NCBI GenBank assembly: GCA_030490835.1
Contig: CM059971.1
Location: forward strand, 72,186,224 to 72,250,223
Direction of reading: 5' to 3'
Length of the DNA: 64,000 nucleotides
Origin: Annona cherimola
Taxonomy: Eukaryota > Streptophyta > Magnoliopsida > Magnoliales > Annonaceae
Shown one piece after another: positions 34,017 to 46,830 of the stretch. A program made the translations under genes and the position numbers. Under the pieces are notes generated by a model, which ran no database searches, was not told where the DNA came from, and saw only the letters and a program-made list of their open reading frames with translations. The first letter of the stretch is position 1; each line of letters opens with the position of its first letter.

Positions 34017-34314
34017 TTTTTTTTTTTTTTGTGATTGGTATATTTTACGTTCATATCAATACATATTATATTGAAATTCTGAGACATTATTATAAATCTG
34101 AAGACACTCAGCTTCCTCAAAGAAATCCGGAGACACAGCTCCGCCGAAGAATAAGGAAGATACAACTTCCAATAATGGAACAGGAGACCACAACTCCTAC
34201 TAACAATTTTTCACTACTGGCCGAAATCCCATATGTGGGATTTGAACCGCACACTCAGCGCTTGCACAGCTCTATCAGGCGTTCGGTGACCAACCGAGCA
34301 CGGCTCGGTTGGTA
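34017..34314 (-). mobile_element. tRNA-derived SINE with poly(A) tail
   Basis: About 298 bp on the minus strand. The A box is TGCTCGGTTGGTC (34300-34288) and the B box GCGGTTCAAATCCCAC (34252-34237). The body holds repeated GTTGT..CTCC/GTTGTATCTTCC words, and it ends in 14 A (T-run at 34017-34030). The flanks TTTTGGAGG (left) and TTTTGGGG (right) look like an imperfect target duplication. A perfect 11-bp hairpin sits at the 5' end. Confidence 0.75.
34289..34313. repeat. Hairpin, perfect 11-bp stem with 3-nt loop
   Basis: ACCAACCGAGC and GCTCGGTTGGT around ACG, overlapping the A box of the SINE. The 5' end of the SINE appears duplicated in inverse orientation. Confidence 0.9.
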
Positions 34315-34319
34315 GATTT

Positions 34320-37300
34320 TGGGGTTTTAACCTAATGCAATTTGAATTTCCTGATCAATTTGTTTGGACTGTCGGATTTAAAAATGGTCCAATTAACGGC
34401 GCATTGGTCAATGAAGTGTTGATGGTAGCCAGAGTATTTATCAGTTGCAAGCGCCTCAAGGTATCGGACGTGGCCATGTGGAGAAGCACCGAAAGAAGAG
34501 ATAAGGAAGGCAAATGGGGGCGGGTGGGCCCCGCGCAAGAGATGACCTGCATGGATAATAAAATGTAGGAATGCCACTTGTACATGGGAGGATGATGATG
34601 ATGATGATGTCCTCCATATCCATAGCTTATGCATGACGTTTGCCATCATGAGATACAAGACAGACACTATGCATAGATACATGGATGCATGCATGGATGT
34701 ACTCGAATAAAAAAAAATAAAAATTTAAGTCCCATTTTTATTCGATCTGGAAGACGTGTAAAAGGAGATATGATGCGGGTAGTGTTATTTACAATTTATT
34801 TTTACAAAGAATATAGGTGTTAAAACACAAAAATTAAAATTTATTAGAAATAATCAAAACAATTGGATCGAATATCTGCATATGCTTAAGAGCTACGAGT
34901 ATTTTAAGTGGGCACTTGTACGGTTAAAATTTAAAAGATCTTAGATCAAATATGTAACTATTACAGTTCAAAATAAGTATATAGCATATAAAAAAAAAAA
35001 AAACTTCTGATCTGTGAAAAAAGCAAACAGACATCTTGCTGAAAAAGATAAAGAAAGTAAATGACATTGGACATCCAAGATAATAAATGCATTATGGACT
35101 TCATGTGATCATCAAAGTCTGCCAAAATGATAGGTTTCACCAAATTAAAGCCGGATTATAAGAAGACACAGAACTCATTGAACCATGCATCCGTTTTTTT
35201 TTTTTTTTTTTTTTTTGTCTCTGTCTTTTCGATACTTTCAATGGCAAAAAAATGCATTTTTTGTGATTGTTTAAAAGATTTTAGAGTTATTAACGCATGA
35301 ATTATAGAATTGTCTCTAGAAATACAATATATATTACTAATCAAAACATAGATTTAGATCACTGTTAAAATGATGATTTTATTAATCTATGCTAATGCAA
35401 TTGATAGAATATTATTATATTATCAAAATTTTGTGATGCTAATGCGCATTTGAAGTGTTTTTCTGTAGTTTAAGGGGCTAAACTATTTTTCAAAATTTAA
35501 GAACCATTCCATACAGATATGCTGCACGGATATCCACTAGTTCTGATAATTAATAAAAGTTGATTTTTAATATTTCAATTTTACTAATAAAATTCTTATT
35601 AAGAATATATATTAATCCATGAATTTATTCAGTCATCAATTTAAATTATATAGTAATTTATCTCTTAAAAAATATAAATTCATTCATAAATTAGTTTATC
35701 CACTCAAAGGAAGAGTAAATAACACCAATGATTAAATCTAGAATCAAGAATTAGGAATCAATAACTAAGGCCACAGTTTTAGTTTTAAAAGTAAATCTCC
35801 TATTAGACTAAAAACTTGAAGCTTTGCCACCAGGTCGCCACCTTGGTGATAAACTATTCGCTAGGCATATTGCCGACACGGTTTCGAATGACAGTGAGAC
35901 ATTTTGTCCCCATCCATTATTTGAGAGCTGCCTCCCTAGTTCTTAAGTGGAATTGCCTCCAAATTTATTAAATAGAGAAAATTTGTCTCCTTCAAATTTG
36001 TAAGAATATTTCATAGCTTCAATATTATTGATATTAAAATGGATATAAATATACCAATAAAAAACTTTAAGCATCCTAGAGTCCTAGATAGTTTGGCTTC
36101 GAACACTGTCAAACACTTATCATCTCTTTATTCTCTTTAGACCTTGTTGAGATTATCCAATTAGATGGAATAAATGAAAATAGATTAAGATTTTTTATTT
36201 CTAAAAGATATTTTCACAGTTTCAATGAAATATTTCTTTTTAGATACTTAATAGTATCATAATTCCATTTATACTATAATTTTTTATTTTCCAGTGCAAC
36301 AATCTCTTCTTATCTAAATCCCATCGCATGTATGACCACGCACATACCTTTCACTTACTCACTGCCATGCCCAAGCTTCCTGGCTATCTCCTTGTTGAAC
36401 TAGCTACATACATATCAAAGGCTAAAGACTGCATGCATGCCCTCAACTCGAGTGCAATTTTTTCTAAACTAACCAGAAAATTGATGAGTTGGGTTTGGTC
36501 AGAGAATGTATGTTAAAATGTGGCCGGAAAAATCCTTTTGAACCTCAGTCCATTTGTAATTCAAGGTGGTAGGGTTAATTTTTCTTGTATCTTGGTATTA
36601 AAAATAAGTATTTGATATTATTGTATGATATATAATTAACATAAAATATTTATTTCAAACATTTAAAATGAAATTCTATTATGATCAAAATTACCAATTC
36701 AAAACTTCAACTCCATTGTTCAACGAAAATGAACTTCAAATTAAACTAGAACAATCTTATTTCTTATTGATATATCCAATTCTCAGGCAAATCATTTTTT
36801 TCTCGAAGTACAAAAAATGAGGTCCACAGTCATGCGATAAATTTCCTCGTTTTTCTAAAAAAAAGGAGCATTGAAATGAAAATCAAAATATTTAGAAGAA
36901 AAACGGATCATCCGTGGTGACATGCACATGTAAGGCATTCAAGGGCCATGTGATGGTCTCTTGAACATCCCACATGGTGGGTCCCATTCTAATTCCCCTG
37001 AATTATAGCGTATGTTTATTTAGCCAGGAGAATGCCAAGTTGAATCTGTCTTGTCCACCAAATGTTGTCTAGCCATTGAATGTGGATTGTTTTCAATTCT
37101 AATTTTAACCATTCAGTTTGTAGATACGGAATGCGTATATACAGCCAATTTCATATCCTCCAAACCATAAGATATGGACTCATTTCCATAAATGGAGACC
37201 ACAACAAATTCCTTTTATGTAGTTAAGTTTTCAATTGCATATAACATATATTTAGTTGTATTTGATATATTTTGACTATGATTACTCATTTAATTATAAA

Positions 37301-37345
37301 TATTTAGTTACATTCAACTTATAGAATTTGGTTAAATATAGTTAT
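34320..37345. other. Intergenic stretch without recognised gene
   Basis: AT-rich. Contains (GAT)6 near 34592, a 23-T run near 35193-35215 and a weak tRNA-like patch near 35825-35905 (GTTTCGAATGAC). No gene found. Confidence 0.5.
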
Positions 37346-37640
37346 TTTTTATGGGTGTGTTTTAAAAGTAATAAAACTTTGGATAAAAAGTTTTTCGTGT
37401 AAAAGTTTTGAAAGGGAAAGAAAATGATATGATATTGTAAGAATAATGATGAGTAAAGAGAATATAGTTAAAATAAATGAATTAGTAGTATGGGTAGTTG
37501 TATAGAAATAATTGAAAAAATATGGTAGCGGTATAGGAAAATATAAAAAAATGATTAAAAATAAGATAGTGATAGAGAGTGAAAAATTTTAGATTAAAAA
37601 TTTTTAATTAAAAAAATTTCTTTAATTAACAAACATGCCC
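37346..37640. mobile_element. MITE, family M3 (Harbinger-like ends)
   Basis: Left end GGGTGTGTTTTAAAAGTAAT, right end TAACAAACATGCCC, imperfect inverted repeats. The A-rich interior matches, in inverse orientation, 56930-57180 and part of 55690-55850. No ORF. Confidence 0.55.
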
Positions 37641-38302
37641 TACATCAAATGCAGCCAAAATAATACTTAATGCAATTATTAAAATTTGATGGCCAAGTAA
37701 TAATAAAAATTTGGCTATAATCAATATAGTTATTATCTACATTTGATACAAATGCAGCCAAATTAAAACAAAGCTGAGAATTTGTTGCAGTGATAATTAA
37801 TATGCCGGGGCTGTAAACAAACAATCCAAATTTCACAAAAAATTGCAAAACTAAATGGAATTTATAACTCTTTGTCTGTTCAACTCAGCAAAGCTTAGAC
37901 AATGATATGGATCGATGGACTGAACGGGTTATAGATGTGCTTAGGTGTGCTCGAGTGGTGTCCTTTCAGTAAGGTTCACATCCGTGACAGCACAGGAAAG
38001 AAGGAAAATTTTTAGTCATCCAATATTCTTTTTTCTTTTCTAAATTCCTATGAATTGATTTCACTTGTCACATATCATTTGGCTGCCTGTGGATGTTGTC
38101 TGTGGAACTTGACATGTGGCAAGAGCAACTAATATTCTGGGGACTGGATTCTCCATCGATGGGAATGGACTACTGACTATCAAATTTTGTTGCCATCATC
38201 TATCTGTTTATTAAATATTGGGATCCCGAAACATCAATTGTTTTATTATTATTAGACTATTTCATCAAAACAGCCGGTTGATTTTATATTCTCTTTATTC
38301 TC

Positions 38303-38303
<1 letters not shown>

Positions 38304-38333
<30 letters not shown>
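38304..38333. repeat. (TTG)n microsatellite
   Basis: About ten uninterrupted TTG units. Confidence 0.95.
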
Positions 38334-38334
<1 letters not shown>

Positions 38335-38712
38335 ATTTTTATACATAAACATTCGTAATATAAACTAATATTAATATTACATTTATGATAATGATTATGA
38401 TGATGAAGAATTTTATCAGCAGACCTCATCTATGTGGGAAATGACTTATATGATGATGATTAATATTATATTTATGATCCAAAAGATTAATATTATATTT
38501 ATGATCCAAAAAAATAACTTGTTTAGGAACTTATAAGTTATAAATATTTAGCATCATTAAGAGTGATAATGATGAATTTGTAACTATTAAAAGTTTCAAA
38601 TAAATATATAACATATAAAAGTCTAGACGATATGATTTTTGGGGTCTTGATGTAATTTATATGATAAATATATGATTTTCATAGCATAATTAAATGGAAG
38701 ATGTCTTAGTTA

Positions 38713-38891
38713 GGCCGGCCTAAAAAATATATATATTTTTATATTTTTAATTTTTTTCATGAACATGTAAAGTTAGATGTATTTAATCTACAAAAAATTT
38801 TGAATGTTTTTAAGCGATTTATAGATTAAATATATCTAATTTTACATGTTCATGAAAAATTTTTAAAATTAAAAAATCATATTATGGCCGG
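38713..38891. mobile_element. Short foldback element
   Basis: GGCCGGCC at the left and GGCCGG at the right bound a long inverted repeat whose inner arms are TCATGAACATGTAAAGTTAG and CTAATTTTACATGTTCATGA. It is about 180 bp with a loop of about 30 bp. No ORF. Confidence 0.7.
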
Positions 38892-39195
38892 ATGCATGGC
38901 TACCCCCCATGTGGATAGTTGTAAAACATCACCCCTCTAATTAAATATGGGAAACAATTTAGTGGAATCCATTCCATTGAATTGGTTCATTGCACATTTT
39001 ATTTTTGAGCTACCTATATGTTTCATCAAAATTTAATCTAACTATTTTATCTAGAATAATTTTCTTAATCAAAGGACCCAAATTTCATGGAAATCGAATA
39101 TTTATATAGATCAATATTATTCAAAGATCAATAAAAATATCTTAGAATCGTTTCATTGTTAAACTAAATTTTAATTACTCATCTACACCTTCTAG

Positions 39196-39438
39196 GGAGT
39201 GTTTGGTGATGTTATTGGGAAATGAGAAATTGAAAACTCATTTTTCATATATTTCAATAATTTTGTCTACTTTAATTACCATACTTTTTTATTTTTACTT
39301 CTATATTCTAATTAGTTTTTACATAACTATCATATTTGTTTACATTTTCCCTATAATATTAAATCACTCTCATAACTTTTAAATTTTTTCATAACTTTTT
39401 CACTTTTCTCTTCCCTAACGACATTACCAAACACACTG
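39196..39438. mobile_element. MITE, family M3 (Harbinger-like)
   Basis: GAGTGTTTGGTGATGTTATT at the left and GACATTACCAAACACACTG at the right are terminal inverted repeats. 243 bp, T-rich, no ORF. Confidence 0.65.
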
Positions 39439-39447
39439 TAAATGTTC

Positions 39448-39602
39448 ATAATATATAGATGAATTATACGGTCAGCTAGCCTCACTTTAAAGCTTGAGAT
39501 CATTATGTTATAAGGCATCGTTTCATAATATAAAGATGAATTATACGGTCAGCTAGCCTCACTTTAAAGCTTGAGATCGTTATGTTATAAGGCATCATAA
39601 AG
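39448..39602. repeat. 77-bp tandem duplication
   Basis: GATGAATTATACGGTCAGC at 39458 and 39535. The copies are nearly identical (ATCATTATG versus ATCGTTATG). It begins directly after the MITE at 39196-39438. Confidence 0.92.
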
Positions 39603-39775
39603 AAATTTAAATAATGGGTTCAAATCACTTTAATATTAAGGACTCATATGGTGTCATTTTCAGTTCCTATCTTAAAAAACGGTCATAATATATTACACAT
39701 GTATTAAGGTGCTAAAGATGGCGTTGTGAACCGTAAAAGGATGCAAAATAATAGGTGAACAACTCTGATTGCCAC

Positions 39776-39856
39776 ATAGCCTTAAATATGGATTTGAGCC
39801 ATATAGCCTTAAATATGGATTTGAACCATATAGCCTTAAATACATATTTGAGCCAT
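39776..39856. repeat. Three tandem copies of a 27-bp unit
   Basis: ATAGCCTTAAATATGGATTT at 39776, 39803 and 39830; the third copy is diverged. Confidence 0.92.
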
Positions 39857-40416
39857 ACACCCATCTCCTAGCAGATCATCAGACGATTCACTAAAGTCAA
39901 CGTCAGCCAAACTATCTAGTAACTCTGACAAAACTTGCCTCTTTCCCGACAAAATTGCATAGGAGCTTAAAACAAATCCAATTTGATAATGATGATTACA
40001 CTAGTGGAATCCCAGGAGGAGTTCACTGCGGAGAAAAGTCAAATATGGGGGGCATAATATTATTTCGGTGGGAGAGATGCAACCATATAAAAATGAACTA
40101 TATTTTTAGATAATTTTTTAAAAAATTCTCAGAAATTTTTTTGAAATTTTAGAAAATTTCCCCTCAACTCTATATAGCTACATGCATGACTGACCCAAGG
40201 CATCAAAATCATGAGTTTACACAAGAACTCCATCTTCTTTTATTCATATTTTTACATCATCTCAACTAGTATTGCAATTAGTTTCTGAGATTTGCTTATA
40301 ATTTTCTAACAATAATCTATAAACATCTTACAAATATTCTGATTGTTCCTAATAATAATCCCTAAAAATCCACTGGTGAACACTCTCACATAAATACTTG
40401 GGGAGATTGGATGCCA

Positions 40417-40562
40417 CCAACTCCATGCGAAACACGGTTGTTGAGCTTCAAACCCCTGTCGTCATCCAACTCCATGCGAAACACGGTTGTTGAGCTTCAA
40501 ACCCCTGTCGTCATCCAACTCCATGCGAAACACGGTTGTTGAGCTTCAAACCCCTGTCGTCA
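40417..40562. repeat. Three perfect copies of a 49-bp unit
   Basis: Each unit begins CCAACTCCATGCGAAACACG (40417, 40466, 40515). No mismatch is visible among the copies, which implies very recent expansion or gene conversion. Confidence 0.97.
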
Positions 40563-41887
40563 GCAAGGATGAAATGGGAGTTAGAACTCCGTCTTTGAAC
40601 TTGCATAAATCAACCAATATACGACCAACCATTTATAATTGATATACTTTTGAAAGATAAAGAGTGACTAGTTTAGTTGAAACTACAACCGATTATATGT
40701 TACAAGATCACAAAGCATTAGAATGATTCTTTTAAATAAAATTAGGAGTATTACATAGCCCATTATGATAGTAAGAATTATAAAAGTCAAGTAATGATGT
40801 AATTATCAGTAGTTCAAAAACTTATTAGAATTAATTTAGGAATTGACATTTATTTAGAGAGAATGTAATTTCTTGAAATTTAAGGAGTCCACATGCAAAT
40901 ATATCTTTAAATTTCGTGAAAACTTAGTCACAACTTCGGCACATGCAGCGGCCAGTGGTGCTTCGAGTCCTCTCCAATGCGATTTGTAGAACACTCACTA
41001 CTAGAAGAAAATTTATAAATAGTCTAGTTGCACGAGGCAAGACTCAAACACTGGACTGCTTCTGCCGGAAGGGATGTTACCTCCAAACCACAGTCATGGA
41101 GGCTGGCTATATTGAATCTGTGGTCTTCTTGCAGCGTGGAAAACGCGTGCAGCCTTGGAGTTGATTCCTTAACCAAGCAAACCACCATGTCAACGGAGAG
41201 GTCCTTTTCAGTGCTCACGAGTACTTGGAATTTTGACAGCACCACACGTGGCCGGAAAAACTGCCACAAGATACATTAATAAAAAAAATATAAAAAAAAA
41301 AATCAGAAAGCATATGCTATATGCTATGGTACCAAAAATATAGTATCGTTTTTCCGCATGTTACATGCAAGTTCGGACACGTTGATCAATTCAATTCCAA
41401 TGCACTGCTGCACTCTGCTGCCGCGCCCAAATTCATTGGAATATTTACTGCTAACTGATATTTTAGGAGAGGTTTGGAAATGTATATTTTCGAATATGGT
41501 GGAAAATAGAAAAACGAATATTTTGAAAATTATATGGTGAATATAGAATAATAGGATAAATTTGAAATAAAATAGACCGTTGGAAGGAAAAATAATTAGA
41601 ATGTAGAAGTAAAGTTAAAAAAAAAATAATGTTATTGAGCTATTAAATAATGGATTAAGAAATGAGATGAGAATAGCAGCACTGTTCCTACGCCGTCCCA
41701 TCATTTCCCACAAATAAACTCTACCACAAATTGCCTCAGAAGTCAATTTGAAGAAAATTCTCGTTTCACTCGAGACTCGAGAATTTTCTGAAAGTGAGTA
41801 TGGTCAGATTCGTTTGGTAACTTAACTAGGTTTCAGACTATGTGATTGGGAGCTGATTAATTTTCAACAACATTTAAGAGTGAGATT

Positions 41888-42235
41888 TTGTTTACAGCCG
41901 GCTCATTTACGTATTTAATTTTCTTTTTTAAGTTTTTATAAGACTTTATTTTGAGTGTACTTAATCGATATGCCAAGTTTTATTTTTTTGAGATATGTAT
42001 ATATATTTTTGACTTTCAAACATAGAGGATGGTTAGCTATTTTTAATCTTCAAATGAATAAAATACCCCTAATTTTTAAAATTTAAAATACATACACCAC
42101 TTTAAAAATAAATGAAACTCAGTATATCAATTAAATATATTTAGAATAACAGTTTTATAGAAAATAAAAAAATATAAATGGGCAAACTATGCGGTAGCTC
42201 CCATGCGGTCAACCTTATTGAATCACGGCCCTTTG
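41888..42235. mobile_element. MITE-like palindromic unit, possibly family M2
   Basis: Left TACTTAATCGATATGCCAAG and right AGTATATCAATTAAATATAT blocks are roughly inverted about a centre at 42050, with AATACCCCTAATTTTTAAA as in M2 copy 1. The ends are vague. Confidence 0.35.
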
Positions 42236-43705
42236 AGAGGGAAATATGTTTGCCTGTATTTGTGAAATCAAGATAATTTCTCTCTTCTTTCAATTTTTAT
42301 CTTATAATCATTCATATCTTTCTGGAAATGATGTTAATATTCGAATAACTTTTTATAAAAATTTACTTTCATTTATTAAATCTAGACTATAAATATTTTA
42401 GTTACTATGTCAAATCTAAAATTTATTACGTATTTCTTTATCAAAGTGAAGTTAAAATTTTATTTTAATGTAACTGTATATAACTATGTGATTGCATATC
42501 TTAAAAGATATTTTATACATTAAATCTAAGCCCTATAAGAGTATTCTACTCTTTTATTTATTTCGTTAGCATTTTTCTTCGGCTTCATCAAATATACTCA
42601 TAATTCGAAGTTATTTATTTTCTTTCGCGTCAAATAATTTTTGCTTATTTTAATTCAATAACTCAGTGTTAAGTCCCAGCAGAAACAAACGAACCTTCAA
42701 TTAATAATAAATTTCTGAAGGTTGCCTATAAAAGAGGTGGACCACTTAGATCTTGCCCATTCTAAAATTTGATAATTTTTTAAATTTGTTTGGTACTGTT
42801 TATTTTCAAAAAATAAAAAGTTGGAAAAATAGTCAAATTACACAGTGAGCAAGATCTAATTGAAGCCAACATATTTAGAAAAAAATTAAAAATAAAAAAT
42901 ATTTCTTATAAGAAACCGACCCTAATTACTATTTTGAGGGCTAGCTTGTTGGATGTTGCCAAGAAAATTCAAGCATGACTCAGCCCGACTCTCGACATTT
43001 TGTGCAACAGATAGGGCCAAACAAGTTCTTGAATTGATCAAGCCATCAAAGGTCTTGATTTTTCAATCAAAAAAACAAAAAACAAAAAAGAGTCTTGATT
43101 TGAAACAAGCCAAGGCCTCTCAAAGTCGGCAGCGAAATGAGCAAGTCTTGTAACGGTTTGTTGGGTAGCTCACAAGTAAAACGGATATGCTTGCATCCCT
43201 TTCTGCGTTGGAAAGACGTGGCTTTTGTCATTTCCGCCTTCTCTGCGGCTACCCTTGCCCATACGCAAAGAACATTCCAGGTTCATTGCTTATTGCTCTT
43301 GAATCGCATGCAATCAGTTTCACCAAAATACTACCTTTCTTTGTGATGATTTCAACCGAATATTTACTACACAAATCAACGGGTAAGATTTGTCTTTTGC
43401 AACTTATATGTATATTTAGATATATGATCATATCTTCCAAAAATGGTTTAAATGACTACAAATTTTGTTTCTAATTCCAAATATGACAATGTTGTTAGAA
43501 TTAAAGTTAAATCTTATGAGAGATTACAAAATTACATCTGATAAAACTAAAGACAAGTTATCTTTCTTATTCATTCACAAAATAGGCTCAATGAAACTCA
43601 ACGGCTCGTATACATATATACTGTCCCTTTTAAAAGAAACGAGAAGAGCAATTTTTATTGTTTTAACAAAAGTTTTCCCATGTTTTAGGGCATAACTGCG
43701 TTGTC
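42236..43705. other. Intergenic stretch
   Basis: AT-rich. The segment 42940-43340 is less AT-rich with short open frames, but I recognise no protein. Confidence 0.45.
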
Positions 43706-43857
43706 ATATTTGAAATTAGAGGTAAAATATATGCTCATGTATACCATTTTTATAACGTGTGGTCATACATAAATATGAGTGTAAGTTGTAGTTATATTTG
43801 AAATGAAATCGGAGGTAAAATATATATCCAACTATACCATTTTTATAATATGCTATC

Positions 43858-43908
<51 letters not shown>

Positions 43909-43930
43909 CGAGTATAATTTGTGGTCATCT
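43706..43930. repeat. 90-bp duplication with (TA)n expansion in copy 2
   Basis: GAGGTAAAATATAT.....TATACCATTTTTATAA occurs at about 43720 and 43812. In the second copy the following CATA becomes about 23 TA units (43859-43904) before the sequence resumes with AAATACGAGTATAA. Confidence 0.85.
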
Positions 43931-44937
43931 TTGAGATTAATCCTTTTTAAATTTCAATATTACTAGACTTGATGGTTGAGATTGAGCAGTTTTAGAAAGG
44001 GGGCACGTTTCACACTAGTGGAGTTCGTCAGATGTGAATTGTCTTAATATCTGTGTAGCCAAGTTGCATGAAGATGATGAATGAGTGGGTTCATTTCTTG
44101 GGTGGCTCACGCATATCTACCCATCCAATTTCATTCTCCTTTTTCTTGTTTAGGTTGGGATGTTGGGAATATATTTTTAATGATGCTTAGGATATCCACC
44201 TTTATCCTCTCCTCCTCTTGGCAAAAGAATGCGCAAAGGACGGCAAAAGATTTATTAAGATTCTTATCTTTTTTGGATCTTGATTATGAATGGCCACCAC
44301 AAAAATTTCTAGTGGAGTTTTATATGCTAATTAATTCAAGGAAAATTCACTTCAAAAAAATGCAAGGAAAATTATTCGTGCAATTAGTTCAATCGATCTC
44401 TAAATTTTTGGACAAAAATAATTTTTTAAATACATATAAACTAACTACCATATTCATTAATAAATTTATTTTCATATTTAAAGCTATTTTAATTGAAAAT
44501 TTGTAACTGTTAAAATTAAAATTATTTGAGAATAAATACATAATTAATAAAAGTTGAAATTGACTAGGTAACTTATATAAGTATCTAATTTATATGCTTT
44601 TGGAAAACATAAAGAAATATATAATAATTGATTAGGGCATTTGCAAAATGAACACATGCAAGAAAAATAAATAAATATATAATAATTAATAAATGATCCC
44701 AAGTTTTTTGATGTCGTATTTTATGTCCATAAATATTAATTTCGCAAATAAGCCTCCAATAACCACACATGACCAAGGAGTCAACATTGATTAGTTAAAT
44801 CCCAAGTACGAGTTTGAGGTAGGAGGACTCACTCTCTTCTTACTTGTTCCTAATTTGCGCAAAGGGTTTATCTTTCTACTAAGTGATATGAACAATCATA
44901 GGCTATTAATATGTCTTGAAATCTCTGATATGCGGCA
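43931..44937. other. Unannotated stretch
   Basis: One open frame from ATG 44081 (141 codons, +) has no recognisable domain and is Lys/Phe/Ile-rich as AT-rich DNA predicts. I do not call a gene. Confidence 0.4.
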
Positions 44938-46830
44938 TTATCTCACACCTATTTTTTGCAGATAATGTCCTTATATTCATAAAAGTAGAGGAACAGACAG
45001 TTTTATGACCGCTACAAGTCATAATGGTGTACTCCAAATGTTTAGGCTAGAACATGAATATAGACAAAACAACACTTTTTTAGTTCAAACTCGAAGTGTG
45101 AGATTAAAGAAGCTATCCAATGGCTAGTTGGGTCTAGTGGAAGTGAAATCTGTAAATAATTAGGACTTCCCATGTGGCATTGGGGATCGAAGAAAACTAT
45201 TTTTAAGGGGCTGAGGGAAAGAATATGGAGAAAAATCAAAGGATAGAGAGAGAAATTGTTATTTGCAAGTCGAAAGAAAATATTGATATAGAACATTACA
45301 CAAGAAATTTCGTGTTACACGATGAGCATCTTCTTCCTTCCATAGTGCTTCTATGACGAAGTAAATAGCTTGATAATCAAATTCTAGTGAGGTGAGAATG
45401 GGGGAAGAAAAATTACTTGAATCTCATAGAAGGAAATGTGCAAATAGAAACCAAGTGAGGGAATGGGGTTCCACGACATCTTAGCCTTCAACTATGTATT
45501 GTTAACAAAGCAGCTCTAGCGTTTAATGGAGAATTTAGAGTCTTTGTATTGTAGAGTTTTATATGCAAAATATTTCAGTAAGGAAGGTATCTAGAACTGC
45601 AAGGAAGGGACAAATGACTCATACGCATGGTGATATATCCTAAAGCCAAGGGTCACTCGCAAAGTAGAGGGAAAGTGGAGGATAAGATCAGGACATATGG
45701 TAACTTTTTCAAAAATAGGTGAACTAAAACAAATATAATAAGAGCTAGGCCCCTACAAAAATATATTGAAGAATGAAGTTGTGAGTAGTTTCATAAATTA
45801 TGAGCATGGGACATGGAAGAACAATAAGGCAATTACAATGGCTGGTGAAGTAGGATGGAGATTTGTGAGCCTTATTCCTCTCCCACAACGAATAGTAGAG
45901 GACAAATGGTTTTGGGCAACATAAACTAATAGTAGTTTTGATGTAACATTAGCCTATACCTTGATAATTTCTAAGTGGTGCTTTAATGTAGGCTGCCAAC
46001 TTTTTGACAGGTGTGTAAATATGATGACTTGGACAAACCAGTGTTCAAGAAGATCTGGAGGACAAACATCTTAAATAAAATCAAGATTTTTGGTAAATGT
46101 CTATTTAGAAATGCTCTCCCAACAAAGCTTGACCTCCACTATTAGGGCATCTCTTTGTAACCAAACAATGTACTCTACATGCATTCAAAGGAAGACTATC
46201 ACACATTTATTTGTGTTTCATGAAATGATCAGGCCTAAAAGGCTACTACTAGTACCAAATAGAAACATATGGACATTGAGAAGAGCTGTTAGATGCATTT
46301 TTGAGCAACTACCTATGTTCGTATAGTTCTACTAGAGAGTCTAGTTTCTCATAAATGAGGTAAGGGAAGTGGGAACTCCTCTATCTTTGGATAATATTTT
46401 GGACTAGTGTCGCTTTTACAAAGAAAGTTTTGCATATGCTAATATGTTGGGCAAGTATGGTCTCATCCAACACAAGAGACTGTATAGAGTTGGGAGTTGT
46501 GTTAAAAACTTAGATAAAGATTTTTTAGTAGCTAAATGTTGGAATGTGAGGGCAGTAGTGAATTCTCTTAGCATGGAAGCAACGATGATGCTTTCTGAAA
46601 TTGCGTAGGATGTGGAGATGAATCTAGAATTTTTGGAGATTGAAAGTGATTATTTGTTACTTAAGAGTTTCTTGATCAAGGAGTACTTTGTTTTGTCAAG
46701 TGTAGGTACTCTATTGAAAGAAATAAAGTACAAAGTCATGGAAATCAAGGATATTACATTACACATGTCCTAAGGGGAGGCAACAAACTGACACACAATT
46801 TAGTAGTTTTTGCCACATTTATGTGGAAAC
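44938..46830 (+). pseudogene. LINE remnant: RT end, zf-RVT, RNase H (decayed)
   Basis: Conceptual translation in shifting frames gives the plant LINE order. Near 44950, ISHLFFADNVLIFIK is the RT catalytic block with FADD changed to FADN. Further on come linker words (KEYGEKSKD, FNGEFRV). At about 46047-46135, KKIWRTNILNKIKIFGK...ALPTKLDLH is the start of zf-RVT. From 46530, AKCWNVRAVVNSLSMEA and FLEIESDYLLLKSF are RNase H, and at 46764-46826 HVLRGGNKLTHNL and VVFATF are its C-terminal helix. Many stops and frameshifts; the 5' part of the element is missing. Confidence 0.7.

Noticed and set aside
34225..34314. Possible tRNA gene
   Set aside because: A and B boxes are present but no cloverleaf or anticodon arm forms; the poly(A) tail shows it is a SINE. 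The same reasoning applies at 55157-55290 and 33463-33511.
35825..35905. Another tRNA-derived SINE head
   Set aside because: A B-box-like GTTTCGAATGAC is present but the A box is poor and no tail or target duplication was found.
40417..40562. CRISPR-like array
   Set aside because: The 49-bp units are directly adjacent without unique spacers, and the sequence is plant nuclear; it is a minisatellite.
41000..41270. Possible SINE or gene fragment in a less AT-rich patch
   Set aside because: The minus strand has a B-box-like GTGTTTGAGTCTTGCC, but no A box, tail or protein domain can be defended.
44081..44506. 141-codon plus-strand open frame
   Set aside because: No recognisable domain; composition follows AT-rich DNA, with no supporting promoter or splice evidence.
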